From Streptomyces sp. CB02959 (GTDB taxonomy: Bacteria > Actinomycetota > Actinomycetes > Streptomycetales > Streptomycetaceae), in the NCBI RefSeq assembly GCF_002803155.1, contig NZ_NNBP01000014.1:152429-216428 (forward strand): a stretch of DNA of 64,000 nucleotides, in the 5' to 3' direction. This document shows, piece after piece, positions 26,513-35,209 of this stretch. A program made the position numbers and the translations under genes. A model generated the notes under the pieces. That model worked only from the letters and a program-made list of their open reading frames with translations. It was not told the DNA's origin and searched no databases. Each line of letters starts with the position of its first letter. Within the stretch, counting starts at the first letter, position 1.

Positions 26513-27053
26513 CTACTTGTTGATCTCGTTGATCACCGCTACGGCCTGGTCGCCGTGTTCCGAGCCGAGCAGGTCGTCGTTCTTGCGGGAGACGCCGTCA
26601 CCCTCGGTCTCGTAGTGGGAGTTGGCGCTGATGATCTGTGCCTCGGTCGTGGCGATCGGGCCGCCGGACGCGCCCCGGCCCATGTCGCAGTCGACCTTGA
26701 CCCGGTCGTCGAGCGGGTTGAAGTCGGACGCGTCCCGCGTTGCCGGTGCAGTAGAACTGTTTGAAACCGTCCATGTCGGAGCGCTTGTAGCCCTCGCCGG
26801 GGAACCCGGAGCCGATGACGTCGGAGAAGTCCGACCCCGCGCCGAAGCGGTATCCCAGCGCGCCGACCGCGGCCGTCAGGGACGTGTACCCGGACGGAAC
26901 GGTCACGTCGAACGCGGCCATGTCCGCGTCCTCGACATCGCCGTCGGCGGTCCACTGGGTGGGGGCGACCTTCTTCGTCGCCGTCCACTTGCTCCACGGC
27001 GCGTCATAGCCGTCGGGTGAGTCGCTGCGGTGATGCCTTCCGATGATGGGTCG
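26513..27053 (-). pseudogene. remnant of a secreted trypsin-like serine peptidase
   Basis: The upstream frame reads SPDGYDAPWSKWTATKKV, then DVEDADMAAFDV, GYTSLTAAVGALGYRF and KQFYCTGN. The downstream frame reads FNPLDDRVKVDCDMGRGASG with GASGGPI, the catalytic-serine motif of S1-type glutamyl endopeptidase-like enzymes, and ends VINEINK before TAG 26515-26513. The two parts are joined by a frameshift near 26735-26741. The N-terminal half with signal peptide and catalytic His is missing; an in-frame TGA lies at 27056-27054. Truncated and frameshifted, it should be inactive. Confidence 0.75.
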
Positions 27054-27329
27054 TCATGTCCCTGTCGCGCCGAAGCAGTGAACCACGGACCGTGCGCGCC
27101 GACCCAGCAACTCCCTTTGCATATGCGCGAGTTCGGTCACACCCACAAGGGATGGCGAAACCTACTGTTCATCAGGTGACTGGGTGGTAACAGCGAGCCT
27201 GAAGCGGTCGGCCGTCCCCCTCGAAGCCGTCCGCACCGACACCGCGGCGGCCGGCAAAGCCCCCGGCGCGCGCCGAGGGCCTCCTTCCGGACCGCAAGGG
27301 GGGACCGGCCGTGGACGCACAGGTGACGG
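27054..27329. other. intergenic region, no gene seen
   Basis: Between the protease remnant and the MBL gene I find no convincing coding frame or strong hairpin. The part around 27150-27200 is less GC-rich than its surroundings. Confidence 0.4.
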
Positions 27330-28277
27330 TCAGGGCGCCGCGTGCGCGGGGGGCGGGGTGTCCGCGGGGACGGGGGCCAGTCGGTAGGCATCGCCGTCCG
27401 GGATCACCCGGCCGCCGGTCGGGGGCGGGAAGTGGGTGCCCAGGACGAGGGTTTCGCGGGCGGCGAGCGAGGAGAGCAGCGCGTGGCGGGTGGCTCGGGC
27501 CTGGTCGGGGTCGATGTCGACGCAGCTGCCGAGCGCCGGGTGGGCGAGTTGGACGGGGTGGTGGAGGCAGTCGCCGGTGATCAGCGCGGTGGCGCCGCGG
27601 CTGTCGACCTCGACGGCGAGGTGGCCCGGGGTGTGGCCGGGAGTCGGGACCAGTCGCAGGCCGGGGGCGATGTCGGCGCCCTGGGCGGGCACGTCCACGA
27701 GGTCGAGCAGCCCGGCGTCCTCGACGGGATGCACCGAGTCGCGGAACATCTGCCGGCGCGGCTCGTCCATGGCGTACCCGGCCCAGAACTCCCGCTCGGC
27801 CCGGGAGACCACATAACGGGCGTTGGGGAAGGTGGGGACCCAGGCGCCCTCGTGTGCCCGGGTGTTCCAGCCGACATGGTCGGCGTGGAGGTGGGTCAGG
27901 ACCACCAGGTCGACGCGGTCCGGGGCGAAGCCCGCGGCCGTGAGGCGTTGCAGGTAGTCGGTCCGCAGGTCGTGCCAGGCAGGGTTCGCGCGGGTCTTTC
28001 CGTTGCCGATCCCGGTGTCGACCAGCACGCGCAGGCCGCCGACGGAGAGGGCGAAGCTCTGACTGGCGAGGCGCAGCACGCCGGCCCGGTCCGCGAAGTC
28101 GGGGCGCAGCCAGTCGTGTCGGTCGACCACGTCGGGGGTGGCGCCGGGCAGCAGCCAGGGCCCGGTCTCCGGTGGCAGGTGGACCTCGTCGATGCGGTGG
28201 ACGGTGACGTCGCCCACGGTCCAGGAGGGGGCGGCGGCAGGGTCGGTGGTCCGGGCGGCTGAGGTGGACATCGGCAT
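27330..28277 (-). CDS. MBL-fold metallo-hydrolase
   Basis: ATG 28277 is preceded by GAAGGAAC (28286-28293), giving 315 residues. The metallo-beta-lactamase fold metal motif is THLHADHVGW, followed by PTPGHTPGH, ITGDCLHH and a late LGTHFPPP. This is the layout of quorum-quenching lactonase/hydrolase-like members. It diverges from the AtzG-like/amidase operon across a region with two copies of a shared operator. The two operons are therefore likely co-regulated by the TetR protein at 30129-30761. Substrate unknown. Confidence 0.88.
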   Translation of the reverse strand: MPMSTSAARTTDPAAAPSWTVGDVTVHRIDEVHLPPETGPWLLPGATPDVVDRHDWLRPDFADRAGVLRLASQSFALSVGGLRVLVDTGIGNGKTRANPAWHDLRTDYLQRLTAAGFAPDRVDLVVLTHLHADHVGWNTRAHEGAWVPTFPNARYVVSRAEREFWAGYAMDEPRRQMFRDSVHPVEDAGLLDLVDVPAQGADIAPGLRLVPTPGHTPGHLAVEVDSRGATALITGDCLHHPVQLAHPALGSCVDIDPDQARATRHALLSSLAARETLVLGTHFPPPTGGRVIPDGDAYRLAPVPADTPPPAHAAP

Positions 28278-28347
28278 CGGTGGTCGTTCCTTCGTCCGGT
28301 GCGGTGGGGGCGGTAGGGGTTGGTGGGGACGGGTGCCCACCGGGGCG

Positions 28348-28372
28348 CTAAAAGCAATCCGTTTGCGTTAAG
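28348..28372. promoter_or_regulatory. TetR operator copy 1 (MBL side)
   Basis: The site contains AAAAGC, six bases, then TTTGCGTTAAG. Its GCAA-N5-TTGC symmetry is typical of TetR operators. It lies about 70 bp upstream of the MBL start and is inverted relative to copy 2. Confidence 0.7.
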
Positions 28373-28395
28373 TCGACTGTAGGCCCTATCGTCTC

Positions 28396-28419
28396 CTAAC
28401 GCAAACAATTGGCTTTTAG
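28396..28419. promoter_or_regulatory. TetR operator copy 2 (amidase side, inverted)
   Basis: On the minus strand this reads AAAAGC-CAATTG-TTTGCGTTA, matching copies 1 and 3 at AAGC and TTTGCGTTA. It lies about 20 bp before the AtzG-like start, so a bound repressor would block that promoter. Confidence 0.7.
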
Positions 28420-28436
28420 TTGTGGAGGGGGTTCCC

Positions 28437-28688
28437 ATGCCCCACCACCGGCCCGATCAGGAGACGACACCCATGCCGCATCCCGTCACCCCGCTCACTC
28501 CCCAGGAGGCGGCCCAGTGGGCCGCGCGCTCCGGACTTCCCCTGCCGGTCGACCGCCATGCCGCCGTGGCGGCCACCGCCCAGCACATCCACTCCGTCGT
28601 ATCGGTTCTGCGTGAACTGGACTTCGGCGACACCCCGCCCGCCGCCGCGTACCGCCTGGGGGAGGAGAAGCCCGATGCAGCCGTATGA
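28437..28688 (+). CDS. AtzG-like small subunit preceding an amidase
   Basis: ATG 28437 follows GGAGGGG (28424-28430). ATG 28473 is a second possible start. The 83-residue helical protein (LTPQEAAQWAARSGLPLPVD, then HIHSVVSVLRELDFGDTPPA) resembles AtzG/DUF4089, a GatC-like partner that stabilises AtzE-type amidases. The frame overlaps the amidase start by 14 nt. The pairing implies a two-component amidohydrolase. Confidence 0.75.
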   Translation: MPHHRPDQETTPMPHPVTPLTPQEAAQWAARSGLPLPVDRHAAVAATAQHIHSVVSVLRELDFGDTPPAAAYRLGEEKPDAAV

Positions 28689-30066
28689 GCTCTCCGTGGC
28701 CGCCGCGGCCGACGCGCTGCGCGCCCGCCGGCTGTCGCCCGTCGAGCTGGTGGACTCCGTGCTCGACCGCATCGAGCAGGTCGAACCGCACCTGCGCGGC
28801 TATGTGACGGTGACCGCCGAACGGGCCCGCCGGTCCGCCCGCGCGGCCGCCCGCGAAACCGCCGACGGCCGCTCCCGCGGGCCGCTGCACGGCATCCCGA
28901 TGGCACTGAAGGACCTGATCGACGCCGCCGGCACGGCGACCACGGCCAGCTCCCGGGTCCGCGCCGACCACCTCGCGGACGCCGACAGCACGGTCGCCGC
29001 GCGCCTGGCGGCGGCCGGCGCGGTGCTCGTCGGCAAGACCCACACCCACGAGTTCGCCTACGGACTGACCACCCCCCAGACCCGCAACGCCTGGGACGGG
29101 GAGCGGGTCGCCGGCGGCTCCAGCGGCGGATCGGCCGTCGCGGTGGCCGCGGGAGCCGCCGGCTTCGCCCTGGGGACCGACACCGGAGGATCGATCCGGG
29201 TACCGGCCGCACTGAACGGAGTCGTCGGCCTGAAGCCCACATACGGCCTCGTCCCCCGGCACGGCGTCACCTCGCTGTCCTGGTCGCTGGACCACGTCGG
29301 CCCCCTCACCCGCACCGTCGAGGACGCCGCCCTGGTCCTGTCCGCCTTGGCCGGCCACGACCCGCGCGACCCCGGCTCCCTGGTCACCCACCCCACGGAC
29401 GACCAGCCGCCGCGCGGAACCGACCTCACGGGACTGCGCGTCGGCGTCCCCGGCAACTACTACTTCGACCACGTCACCCCGGACGTCGAGGCCGCGGTCC
29501 GGCGCGCCGTCGACCGGCTGGCGGACCTCGGCGCACACCTCGTCGAGGTCGAGATCCCCATGACGCGCTACATCCAGGCAACGCAGTGGGGCCTGATGGT
29601 CCCCGAGGCCACCGCCTACCACGAGCGCACCCTGCGCACGGCCCCCGACCGCTACACGGACGACGTCCGGATCCTCCTCGAAGCCGGCGAACTGCTGTCC
29701 GCCGGGGACTACCTGCGCGCGCAGCGCGCCCGGACGCTGATGCGCCAGGCATGGCAGCAGCTGCTCGACGAGGTCGACGTGATCGCCGCCCCGACCGTCC
29801 CCACGGTCGCCGTACCGTCGGGCCAGGAGACGATCACCTGGCCCGACGGCACGGTGGAGAGCGTCTCCGACGCCTACGTACGCCTCTCCGCGCCCGCCAA
29901 CATCACCGGAGTGCCGTCACTGACCGTCCCGGTGGGCCACGACCCGGCAGGCATGCCGATAGGCATGCAGCTCCTGGGGCGCCCCCTCGGGGAGCCCGTG
30001 CTGCTCCGGGTGGGCCACGCCTACGAGCAGTCCGTACCCACCCGCGCACTGGCGCCGGTGGCCTGA
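28675..30066 (+). CDS. amidase signature family hydrolase (AtzE-like)
   Basis: ATG 28675 follows GGAGGAG, giving 463 residues. The amidase signature Ser-cisSer-Lys system is visible: MALKDLIDAAG for the Lys, and GGSSGGSAVAVAAGAAGFAL with GTDTGGSIRVPAALNG for the two serines. The C-terminal half ends with ANITGVPSLTVPVGHDPAGM. Together with the AtzG-like subunit it resembles AtzE of the cyanuric acid/biuret pathway, but the other pathway genes are absent. The true substrate is an unknown amide. It is under a TetR operator. Confidence 0.88.
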   Translation: MQPYELSVAAAADALRARRLSPVELVDSVLDRIEQVEPHLRGYVTVTAERARRSARAAARETADGRSRGPLHGIPMALKDLIDAAGTATTASSRVRADHLADADSTVAARLAAAGAVLVGKTHTHEFAYGLTTPQTRNAWDGERVAGGSSGGSAVAVAAGAAGFALGTDTGGSIRVPAALNGVVGLKPTYGLVPRHGVTSLSWSLDHVGPLTRTVEDAALVLSALAGHDPRDPGSLVTHPTDDQPPRGTDLTGLRVGVPGNYYFDHVTPDVEAAVRRAVDRLADLGAHLVEVEIPMTRYIQATQWGLMVPEATAYHERTLRTAPDRYTDDVRILLEAGELLSAGDYLRAQRARTLMRQAWQQLLDEVDVIAAPTVPTVAVPSGQETITWPDGTVESVSDAYVRLSAPANITGVPSLTVPVGHDPAGMPIGMQLLGRPLGEPVLLRVGHAYEQSVPTRALAPVA

Positions 30067-30088
30067 GGCCGCGCACCTGCCGCCCCGG

Positions 30089-30113
30089 TAGAAGCAACGG
30101 CTTTGCGTTAAGG
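30089..30113. promoter_or_regulatory. TetR operator copy 3 (upstream of tetR)
   Basis: TAGAAGCAACGGC then TTTGCGTTAAGG repeats the AAGC-N6-TTTGCGTTA core of copies 1 and 2. It is 16 bp before the TetR start, indicating autoregulation. Confidence 0.7.
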
Positions 30114-30128
30114 CTTTAGGGTGGTGTC

Positions 30129-30761
30129 ATGAGTCCGAGGCCGATGGCGCGTCCGGGCGGGCGCAGCGCCCGTGTCCAGGAAGCGGTGCACACCGCCGTA
30201 CGCGAGCTGGAGTCCGAGGTGGGCCGCGACGCCCTGACGGTGCCGCTGATCGCGGCCCGCGCCGGTGTCACTCCGTCGACGATCTACCGCCGCTGGGGCG
30301 ATCTGCGGGAAGTCCTGTCCGATGTGGCCGTCGAGCGCCTCCGCCCGGAGGCGCCGCCGGCGGACCACGGCGACCTGGCCACCGATCTGACCACCTGGGC
30401 CGAGCACTTCCTCGACGAGATGACCTCGCCGCCCGGCCGCGCGTACCTCCGCGACGCACTGCTCGGCGACCCGGACGGCACCAACGCCGGTCAGTGCTCG
30501 GCCTACGCGGCCGACCAGGTCGACGTCATTCTCGCCCGCGCCACCGAACGCGGCGAGCGGGCGCCCGACGTCGAAACCGTCATCGACCACGTCGTGTCGC
30601 CGATGATGTACCGCATCCTCTTCCGCCCCAGCCCCCTCGACGCCGCCTACGCCCACCGCCTGGTGGCGGGACTCCTCGACGTCGCACGACCGGCATCGCC
30701 ACAGGTCGATGGGGAGGAGGCGGGAGAGGGCGCGGCGCCCCGCGGCGCGGGGCGCCGCTGA
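30129..30761 (+). CDS. TetR family regulator of the MBL/amidase locus
   Basis: The 210-residue protein begins with a basic arm (MSPRPMARPGGRSARVQE) and a TetR helix-turn-helix (VPLIAARAGVTPSTIYRRWG). A TetR C-terminal ligand domain follows (EHFLDEMTSPPGRAYLRDAL). Three copies of one operator-like sequence lie at its own promoter and between the MBL and AtzG-like genes, which defines its probable regulon. The last residues, APRGAGRR, are encoded inside a perfect hairpin. Confidence 0.88.
   Translation: MSPRPMARPGGRSARVQEAVHTAVRELESEVGRDALTVPLIAARAGVTPSTIYRRWGDLREVLSDVAVERLRPEAPPADHGDLATDLTTWAEHFLDEMTSPPGRAYLRDALLGDPDGTNAGQCSAYAADQVDVILARATERGERAPDVETVIDHVVSPMMYRILFRPSPLDAAYAHRLVAGLLDVARPASPQVDGEEAGEGAAPRGAGRR
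30732..30758 (+). terminator. hairpin overlapping the end of the tetR coding sequence
   Basis: GCGGCGCCCCGC pairs perfectly with GCGGGGCGCCGC across a GGC loop. It ends one base before the TGA stop, so the terminator-like stem also encodes the C-terminus. Confidence 0.55.
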
Positions 30762-30963
30762 CGCGGCGGGCTCCCGGGAGCGGTCTTGTGCAACCGGAGT
30801 GTGGTGGCGCTGAACTGCGGGTTCGGCCGGGCGGTCCCGGAGCGGGGACGCCTGCGGACCGGACCGGACCGCCGCGGCACGTTCGGGTGCGGCACCGAAC
30901 CGTCTCCCTGAAGGGCGCACAACTCGTTCGCCTGATGCCGGTCCTCGGTGGCAGGGTGCACCC

Positions 30964-31518
30964 ATGCAGCAAGCAGAGGTACTGCTCATCGGAGGGCGCG
31001 CCGGAGTCGGCAAGACGACGCTGGGATGGGAGATCTCCGCGCGGCTGCGTGCCGCGGGGGTCCCGCACTGCGTCATCGAAGGGGACTTCATGGGGCAGGC
31101 GCATCCCGCACCGGAGGGAGACCCCCGCCGCAAGAAGATCGCCGAGCGCAACCTCACGGCGCTCTGGTCGAACTACGCCGAGCTCGGGTACCGCCGCCTG
31201 GTCTACACGAACACCGTGAGCGTGCTGGCTGAGAACGAGGGCATGTTCCAGCGCGCCATGGGCATCGACGTCAGGATCGTGCGGGTACTGCTCACCGCCT
31301 CCGACACCACCACCCGTGAGCGGCTGACGGGTCGGGAAATCGGCTCGGAGTTGGAACGGGAGGTGCGGAACAGCACCCGCAAGGCACGGATCCTGGACGA
31401 GCAGGCTCCCGCGGACACCGTGCGCGTGGCGACCGACGGGCGTTCCGTCGCCGACCTCGCGCACCAGGTGCTGGGCGCCACCCGCTGGCTCACCGGGACC
31501 GGCAGCCGGCTGCCTTGA
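30964..31518 (+). CDS. P-loop NTPase, small-molecule kinase-like ATP-binding protein
   Basis: The 184-residue protein starts MQQAEVLLIGGRAGVGKTTL, a Walker A motif, and has EGDFMGQ after the second strand as in kinases of the AAA_33/adenylylsulfate-kinase-like group. Basic residues in LTASDTTTRERLTGREIGSE fit a lid region. It is probably an ATP-dependent phosphotransferase of unknown substrate. The gene stands alone about 200 nt behind the tetR gene. Confidence 0.75.
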   Translation: MQQAEVLLIGGRAGVGKTTLGWEISARLRAAGVPHCVIEGDFMGQAHPAPEGDPRRKKIAERNLTALWSNYAELGYRRLVYTNTVSVLAENEGMFQRAMGIDVRIVRVLLTASDTTTRERLTGREIGSELEREVRNSTRKARILDEQAPADTVRVATDGRSVADLAHQVLGATRWLTGTGSRLP

Positions 31519-31729
31519 GGGTCCGTCGCCGACCGGTCCGGAACCGAGAACCCGTTGGTCCGGGCCGCTGTTCCGCATGCCGGGCACCGGCGTCCCCGCC
31601 CCGTGCGGGCCGGGGGAGCGCGCGTCGAGGCGGGGCACCTGGGCTCGTACTTCACGGTGCGGGCCGTCCTGACCCACGCGGAGACCACCTGGGACGGACG
31701 GCCGTTCGGAGCGGTCCCGGCCGGGGACG

Positions 31730-33217
31730 TCACGGGATGACGATCTCCCGCTTGAGGATCTTCCCGGTGGCGCTCTTGGGGAGGCTGTCGGTGAAGGTGA
31801 TGATGCGCGGGTACTTGTAGGCGGCCAGGCGCTGCTTGAGGTAGGCGCGCAGCTCGCTCGCGGTGATGTGGGCATCGGGCCGGAGGGTGATCGCGGCGGC
31901 GACTTCCTCTCCGTGCAGTTCGTCCGGAACGCCGATGACCGCGGCTTCGGCGACGGCGGGGTGTGTGTAGAGGAGCTCCTCGATCTCGCGCGGGTAGACG
32001 TTGTATCCGCCGCGGATGATCAGGTCCTTCTTGCGGTCGACGACGAAGTAGTAGCCGTCCTCGTCGACGCGGGCCAGATCGCCGGTGCGGAACCACCCGT
32101 CGCGCATGGCCTCCGCGGTCGCCTCCGGGCGGTTCCAGTAGCCCTTCATGACGTTCTCGCCGCGGATCGCGATCTCGCCGATCCCGCCGGGACCCACCGC
32201 GGTTCCGTCCGGTGCCAGGAGCCGCATCTCCACTCCGCGGACGGGGTGGCCGATCGCTCCCGGTTTGCGCGGCCGGTCCGGATGGTTGAACGCGGCGACC
32301 GGCGATGTCTCGGAGAGCCCGTAACCCTCCAACACCGGGACACCGAAGCTCCGTTCGGCCGCGTGCAGGGCCTCGTCGGGCAGGGCGGCACCACCGGAAA
32401 CCGCCAGGCGGAGCCGGGAGAAGTCGTGGTGGTCGGGGAGCCCGGAACGCAGCAGGGACGTGTACATCGTGGGCACGCCGAGGAAGACGGTGACCCGGTC
32501 CCGGCTCATGATCTCCAGCGCTCGCTGCGGTGCGAAGCGGGGGATGAGGGTCAGGGTCGCGCCGGCGGCGACGGCGGCGTTGAGCGCGCAGGTCTGGCCG
32601 AAGGCGTGGAACAGCGGAAGGGCTCCGAGGAGCACGTCGTCGGGATCGAGGCGGAGTATCGACGCGGCCGTCGTGGCCGCGTTGGTCAGCAGGTTGTGAT
32701 GGGTGAGCTCGGCTCCTTTGGGGGTGCCGGTGGTGCCCGAGGTGTAGAGGATGACCGCGGTGTCGTGAGCCGACCGTGCGACGACCTCCGCCATGGGGTC
32801 GGTGGCCCGCAGCAGGGTGCCGAGGGTGCCGGAGTCGGAGACCAGGCACTCCGTTCCCGTCTCCGCCGCGGCCGTGCACACCTCGTCGGCGGCCTGAGGA
32901 TGCGTCAGTACGGCCGTGGCCCCGCAATCACGGAAGGCGTAGGCGAACTCCCGGGCCTTCAGCAGCGGGTTCAACGGCACCACCACCGCCCCGGCGCGCA
33001 GGATGCCGTAGTAGGAGATCGGGAAGTGGACGACGTTCGGAACGGCCAGCGCGACGCGGTCGCCGGGGCGGACACCGATGGTGTGGAGCAGGGCCGCGAC
33101 GCGTGCGCTGGCGTCGTCGAGCAGGCCGTAGCTGAGCGCGGTCTCGTCCTGGCGGACGGCGATGCGGTCGCCGTCGGCTCGGGCCGCGTCGGCCAGGCAT
33201 AGGGCGAGATTGGTCAT
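31730..33217 (-). CDS. acyl-CoA synthetase (AMP-forming), long-chain-fatty-acid CoA ligase type
   Basis: ATG 33217 follows AAGGAC (33225-33230), giving 495 residues. The ANL superfamily motifs are complete: the P-loop ILYTSGTTGTPKGAELTHHN, GYGLSETSPV, the hinge DLARVDEDGYYFVVDRKKD and the catalytic Lys in LPKSATGKILKREI. It activates a carboxylic acid as its CoA thioester. Its ATG overlaps the TGA of a broken TauD-type oxygenase gene (ATGA). The operon diverges from the AraC-type regulator of the BKACE island and probably feeds an acid into the same pathway. Confidence 0.92.
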   Translation of the reverse strand: MTNLALCLADAARADGDRIAVRQDETALSYGLLDDASARVAALLHTIGVRPGDRVALAVPNVVHFPISYYGILRAGAVVVPLNPLLKAREFAYAFRDCGATAVLTHPQAADEVCTAAAETGTECLVSDSGTLGTLLRATDPMAEVVARSAHDTAVILYTSGTTGTPKGAELTHHNLLTNAATTAASILRLDPDDVLLGALPLFHAFGQTCALNAAVAAGATLTLIPRFAPQRALEIMSRDRVTVFLGVPTMYTSLLRSGLPDHHDFSRLRLAVSGGAALPDEALHAAERSFGVPVLEGYGLSETSPVAAFNHPDRPRKPGAIGHPVRGVEMRLLAPDGTAVGPGGIGEIAIRGENVMKGYWNRPEATAEAMRDGWFRTGDLARVDEDGYYFVVDRKKDLIIRGGYNVYPREIEELLYTHPAVAEAAVIGVPDELHGEEVAAAITLRPDAHITASELRAYLKQRLAAYKYPRIITFTDSLPKSATGKILKREIVIP

Positions 33218-33970
33218 GCGGGCTGTCCTTCCGGAGGCGTGATGACGTCGCGGGGGAGGATCCCGCCGCGGCCGGGACCGCAGCGGGCGCCGTGCGGTTC
33301 TCCCCAGAAGTACGAAGGCAGCATGCGAGGTTGATGGGGCGTCAGCCACATGCGGAGCACGTGCCGCTGCCGCTCGGACTCGGGGGCGCGCGGCGAGCCG
33401 AGGGCGCTGCGCCAGCAGGCCGTTGTAGACGGCCGCCGAGCTGGCGAGGGAGACGCGGCCACCGCTGCGGGCCGGTCGCAGACACAGCAGGGCCAGGACG
33501 TCGGACTCATCGGTGTGGAACGGCAGCGCGGCCCGGGTCTGGTAGCCGCGTACCCCCGGGTCGGTCAGGGGGTGGCCGGTGTCGCGGACGTGACCCAGCA
33601 TGTGGCCCGTCGCGTTCTGCGACACCGGGACACCCAGATGCCGGCCGATTCCCCACAACAGGGTGGCTGCCGCCGCGGCGCCGTACCGCTCGACGGGAAG
33701 CTGCTCGACGAGTGCGAAGCCCCGCCCGTTCTCCAGTACGTCGGCGATGCGCCGCAACTCCCCGGCGAGCGTCGGCAAGGGGAAGTCGTCCGCGGTCGCC
33801 TTCAGCAGCGGAGTGCCGCGTGCACGGACGGCGCGCACCGCCGCGTCCAGCTCCTGGAGGTGCGAGGGTTCGAGCCGTAGTGCCCACGCGCGATTCGCCA
33901 CCAGATCCGCGCCCCGCCACACTGCGGGTCCGGCGAGGGGCCGGGTGAGCACACTGCGCACGCCTGTCAT
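33214..33970 (-). pseudogene. TauD/TfdA-type oxygenase with internal deletion and frameshift
   Basis: From ATG 33970 (behind GGAAGG) the frame encodes a TauD-like N-terminal half, including the iron-ligand motif FHTDESDVLALLCLRPARSG and the following GRVSLASSAAVYNGLL. It then loses homology near 33380-33395. The C-terminal tail resumes in another frame (ESERQRHVLRMWLTPHQPRM) and ends at TGA overlapping the ligase ATG. By comparison with the family, roughly 100 residues, including the distal His, are missing. The gene length is not a multiple of three. The remnant should be inactive. Confidence 0.75.
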
Positions 33971-34109
33971 GTCTGCCTTCCGGACAGTGGGATGGGGTGA
34001 TGCTGGGCGCCGTTGCGGTGCTGCAACGCTAGGTGAACTCCCGATCCGACGCTTGACGTGGCGTGACGATGGACTTATCACTTGGGGACACTCGGAGGGG
34101 AGTGAACAT

Positions 34110-35117
34110 ATGAAGCCCCTGGTCCGCTACGCGGCGCTGAGCAACTACGTCGAGTTGTGCCGCTCACTGGGCATCGACCCGCAGGCACTGATGCGGCGGG
34201 TGGGCCTGGACATCACCGGGCTCGCGGTGCAGGACCGGTGGATCCCGGGCATCGCGGCCACCCAACTGCTCGAACTCTCGGCGGCCGTGTCGCACCACGA
34301 GGACTTCGGCCTGCGCCTGGCCGAGCGCCGGCGGCTCTCGCACCTCGGCCCGATCAGCCTGGTGGCCCGCGAGGAGCCCGATGTCCGCAGCTCACTCGGG
34401 CTGCTCATCCGCCATGAGGGCATGTACAACGAGGTGCTCCACACCCGACTCATCGAGAGGAACGGACTGGCCACCTTGAAGGTGGACTTGGAACTGGGCG
34501 AGCCGGCGCCCACCCGGCAGGCCAGCGAACTCGCGGTGGGCGCCTTCCACCAGGTGCTCCGGGGGTTCCTCGGCCTTGCCTGGCAGCCGCTGTCGGTGTG
34601 CTTCACGCACGTCGCGCCGGCGGACGCCCGTACCCACCGGCGCCTGTTCGGGCCCACCGTGGAGTTCGACCGGGAGTTCAACGGCATCGTCTGCTACGTC
34701 GGTGACCTCGAAACCCCCAACACGGCCTCGGATCCGCAGCTCCGCACCTACGCCGGGCAGTACTTCGCCTCCCTCGCGGTGGCGCGGGACGCGACCCTGC
34801 GGGACCGGGTGCGGGAGCTGATCGAGGTGCTGCTGCCGACCGGACGCTGCTCGATCGACCAGGTCGCACGGAGCCTGGGAGTGGACCGCAGGACGATCCA
34901 CCGGCACCTGGCGGAATCGGGGGAGTCGTTCTCCTCACTGCTCCACCAGACACGCGCCCACCTCGCGGAGCAGTTCGTGACGAACCCGCGCCGCTCGCTG
35001 ACGGAGATCTCCGAACTGCTGGGGTTCTCCGCACCCAGCGCCTTCTCCCGCTGGTTCCGCGAGCGGTTCGGCTGCAGCCCGAGCGCGTGGCGCGCCCAGT
35101 CCCCAACTGGCAAGTGA
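34110..35117 (+). CDS. AraC family transcriptional regulator
   Basis: The 335-residue protein has an N-terminal AraC ligand-binding type domain (residues 15-200) as in the OruR/ArgR-like AraC group. The C-terminal HTH_18 domain has both helix-turn-helix units (IDQVARSLGVDRRTIHRHLA and LTEISELLGFSAPSAFSRWF). It lies between two divergent catabolic operons: the oxygenase-remnant/ligase unit to the left, and the BKACE operon 92 bp to its right on the same strand. It is probably their pathway-specific activator. Confidence 0.9.
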   Translation: MKPLVRYAALSNYVELCRSLGIDPQALMRRVGLDITGLAVQDRWIPGIAATQLLELSAAVSHHEDFGLRLAERRRLSHLGPISLVAREEPDVRSSLGLLIRHEGMYNEVLHTRLIERNGLATLKVDLELGEPAPTRQASELAVGAFHQVLRGFLGLAWQPLSVCFTHVAPADARTHRRLFGPTVEFDREFNGIVCYVGDLETPNTASDPQLRTYAGQYFASLAVARDATLRDRVRELIEVLLPTGRCSIDQVARSLGVDRRTIHRHLAESGESFSSLLHQTRAHLAEQFVTNPRRSLTEISELLGFSAPSAFSRWFRERFGCSPSAWRAQSPTGK

Positions 35118-35209
35118 ACTGTCCCGCACGGTAAAGCATCGGGCCCGGCCGCGACCTAGCGTGGCACCACCGCGAGGCCGACCATCCCACCCGATCAAGG
35201 AGTTGGACC

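Noticed and set aside
31555..31740. 61-residue plus-strand frame between the P-loop kinase and ligase genes
   Set aside because: No ribosome site, overlaps the ligase stop and has no homology-like features.
31730..34081. A single 783-residue protein fusing an oxygenase to the acyl-CoA ligase
   Set aside because: The ligase has its own start with ribosome site, and the oxygenase tail continues in a different frame that ends at an ATGA overlap. The continuous frame results from the oxygenase deletion.
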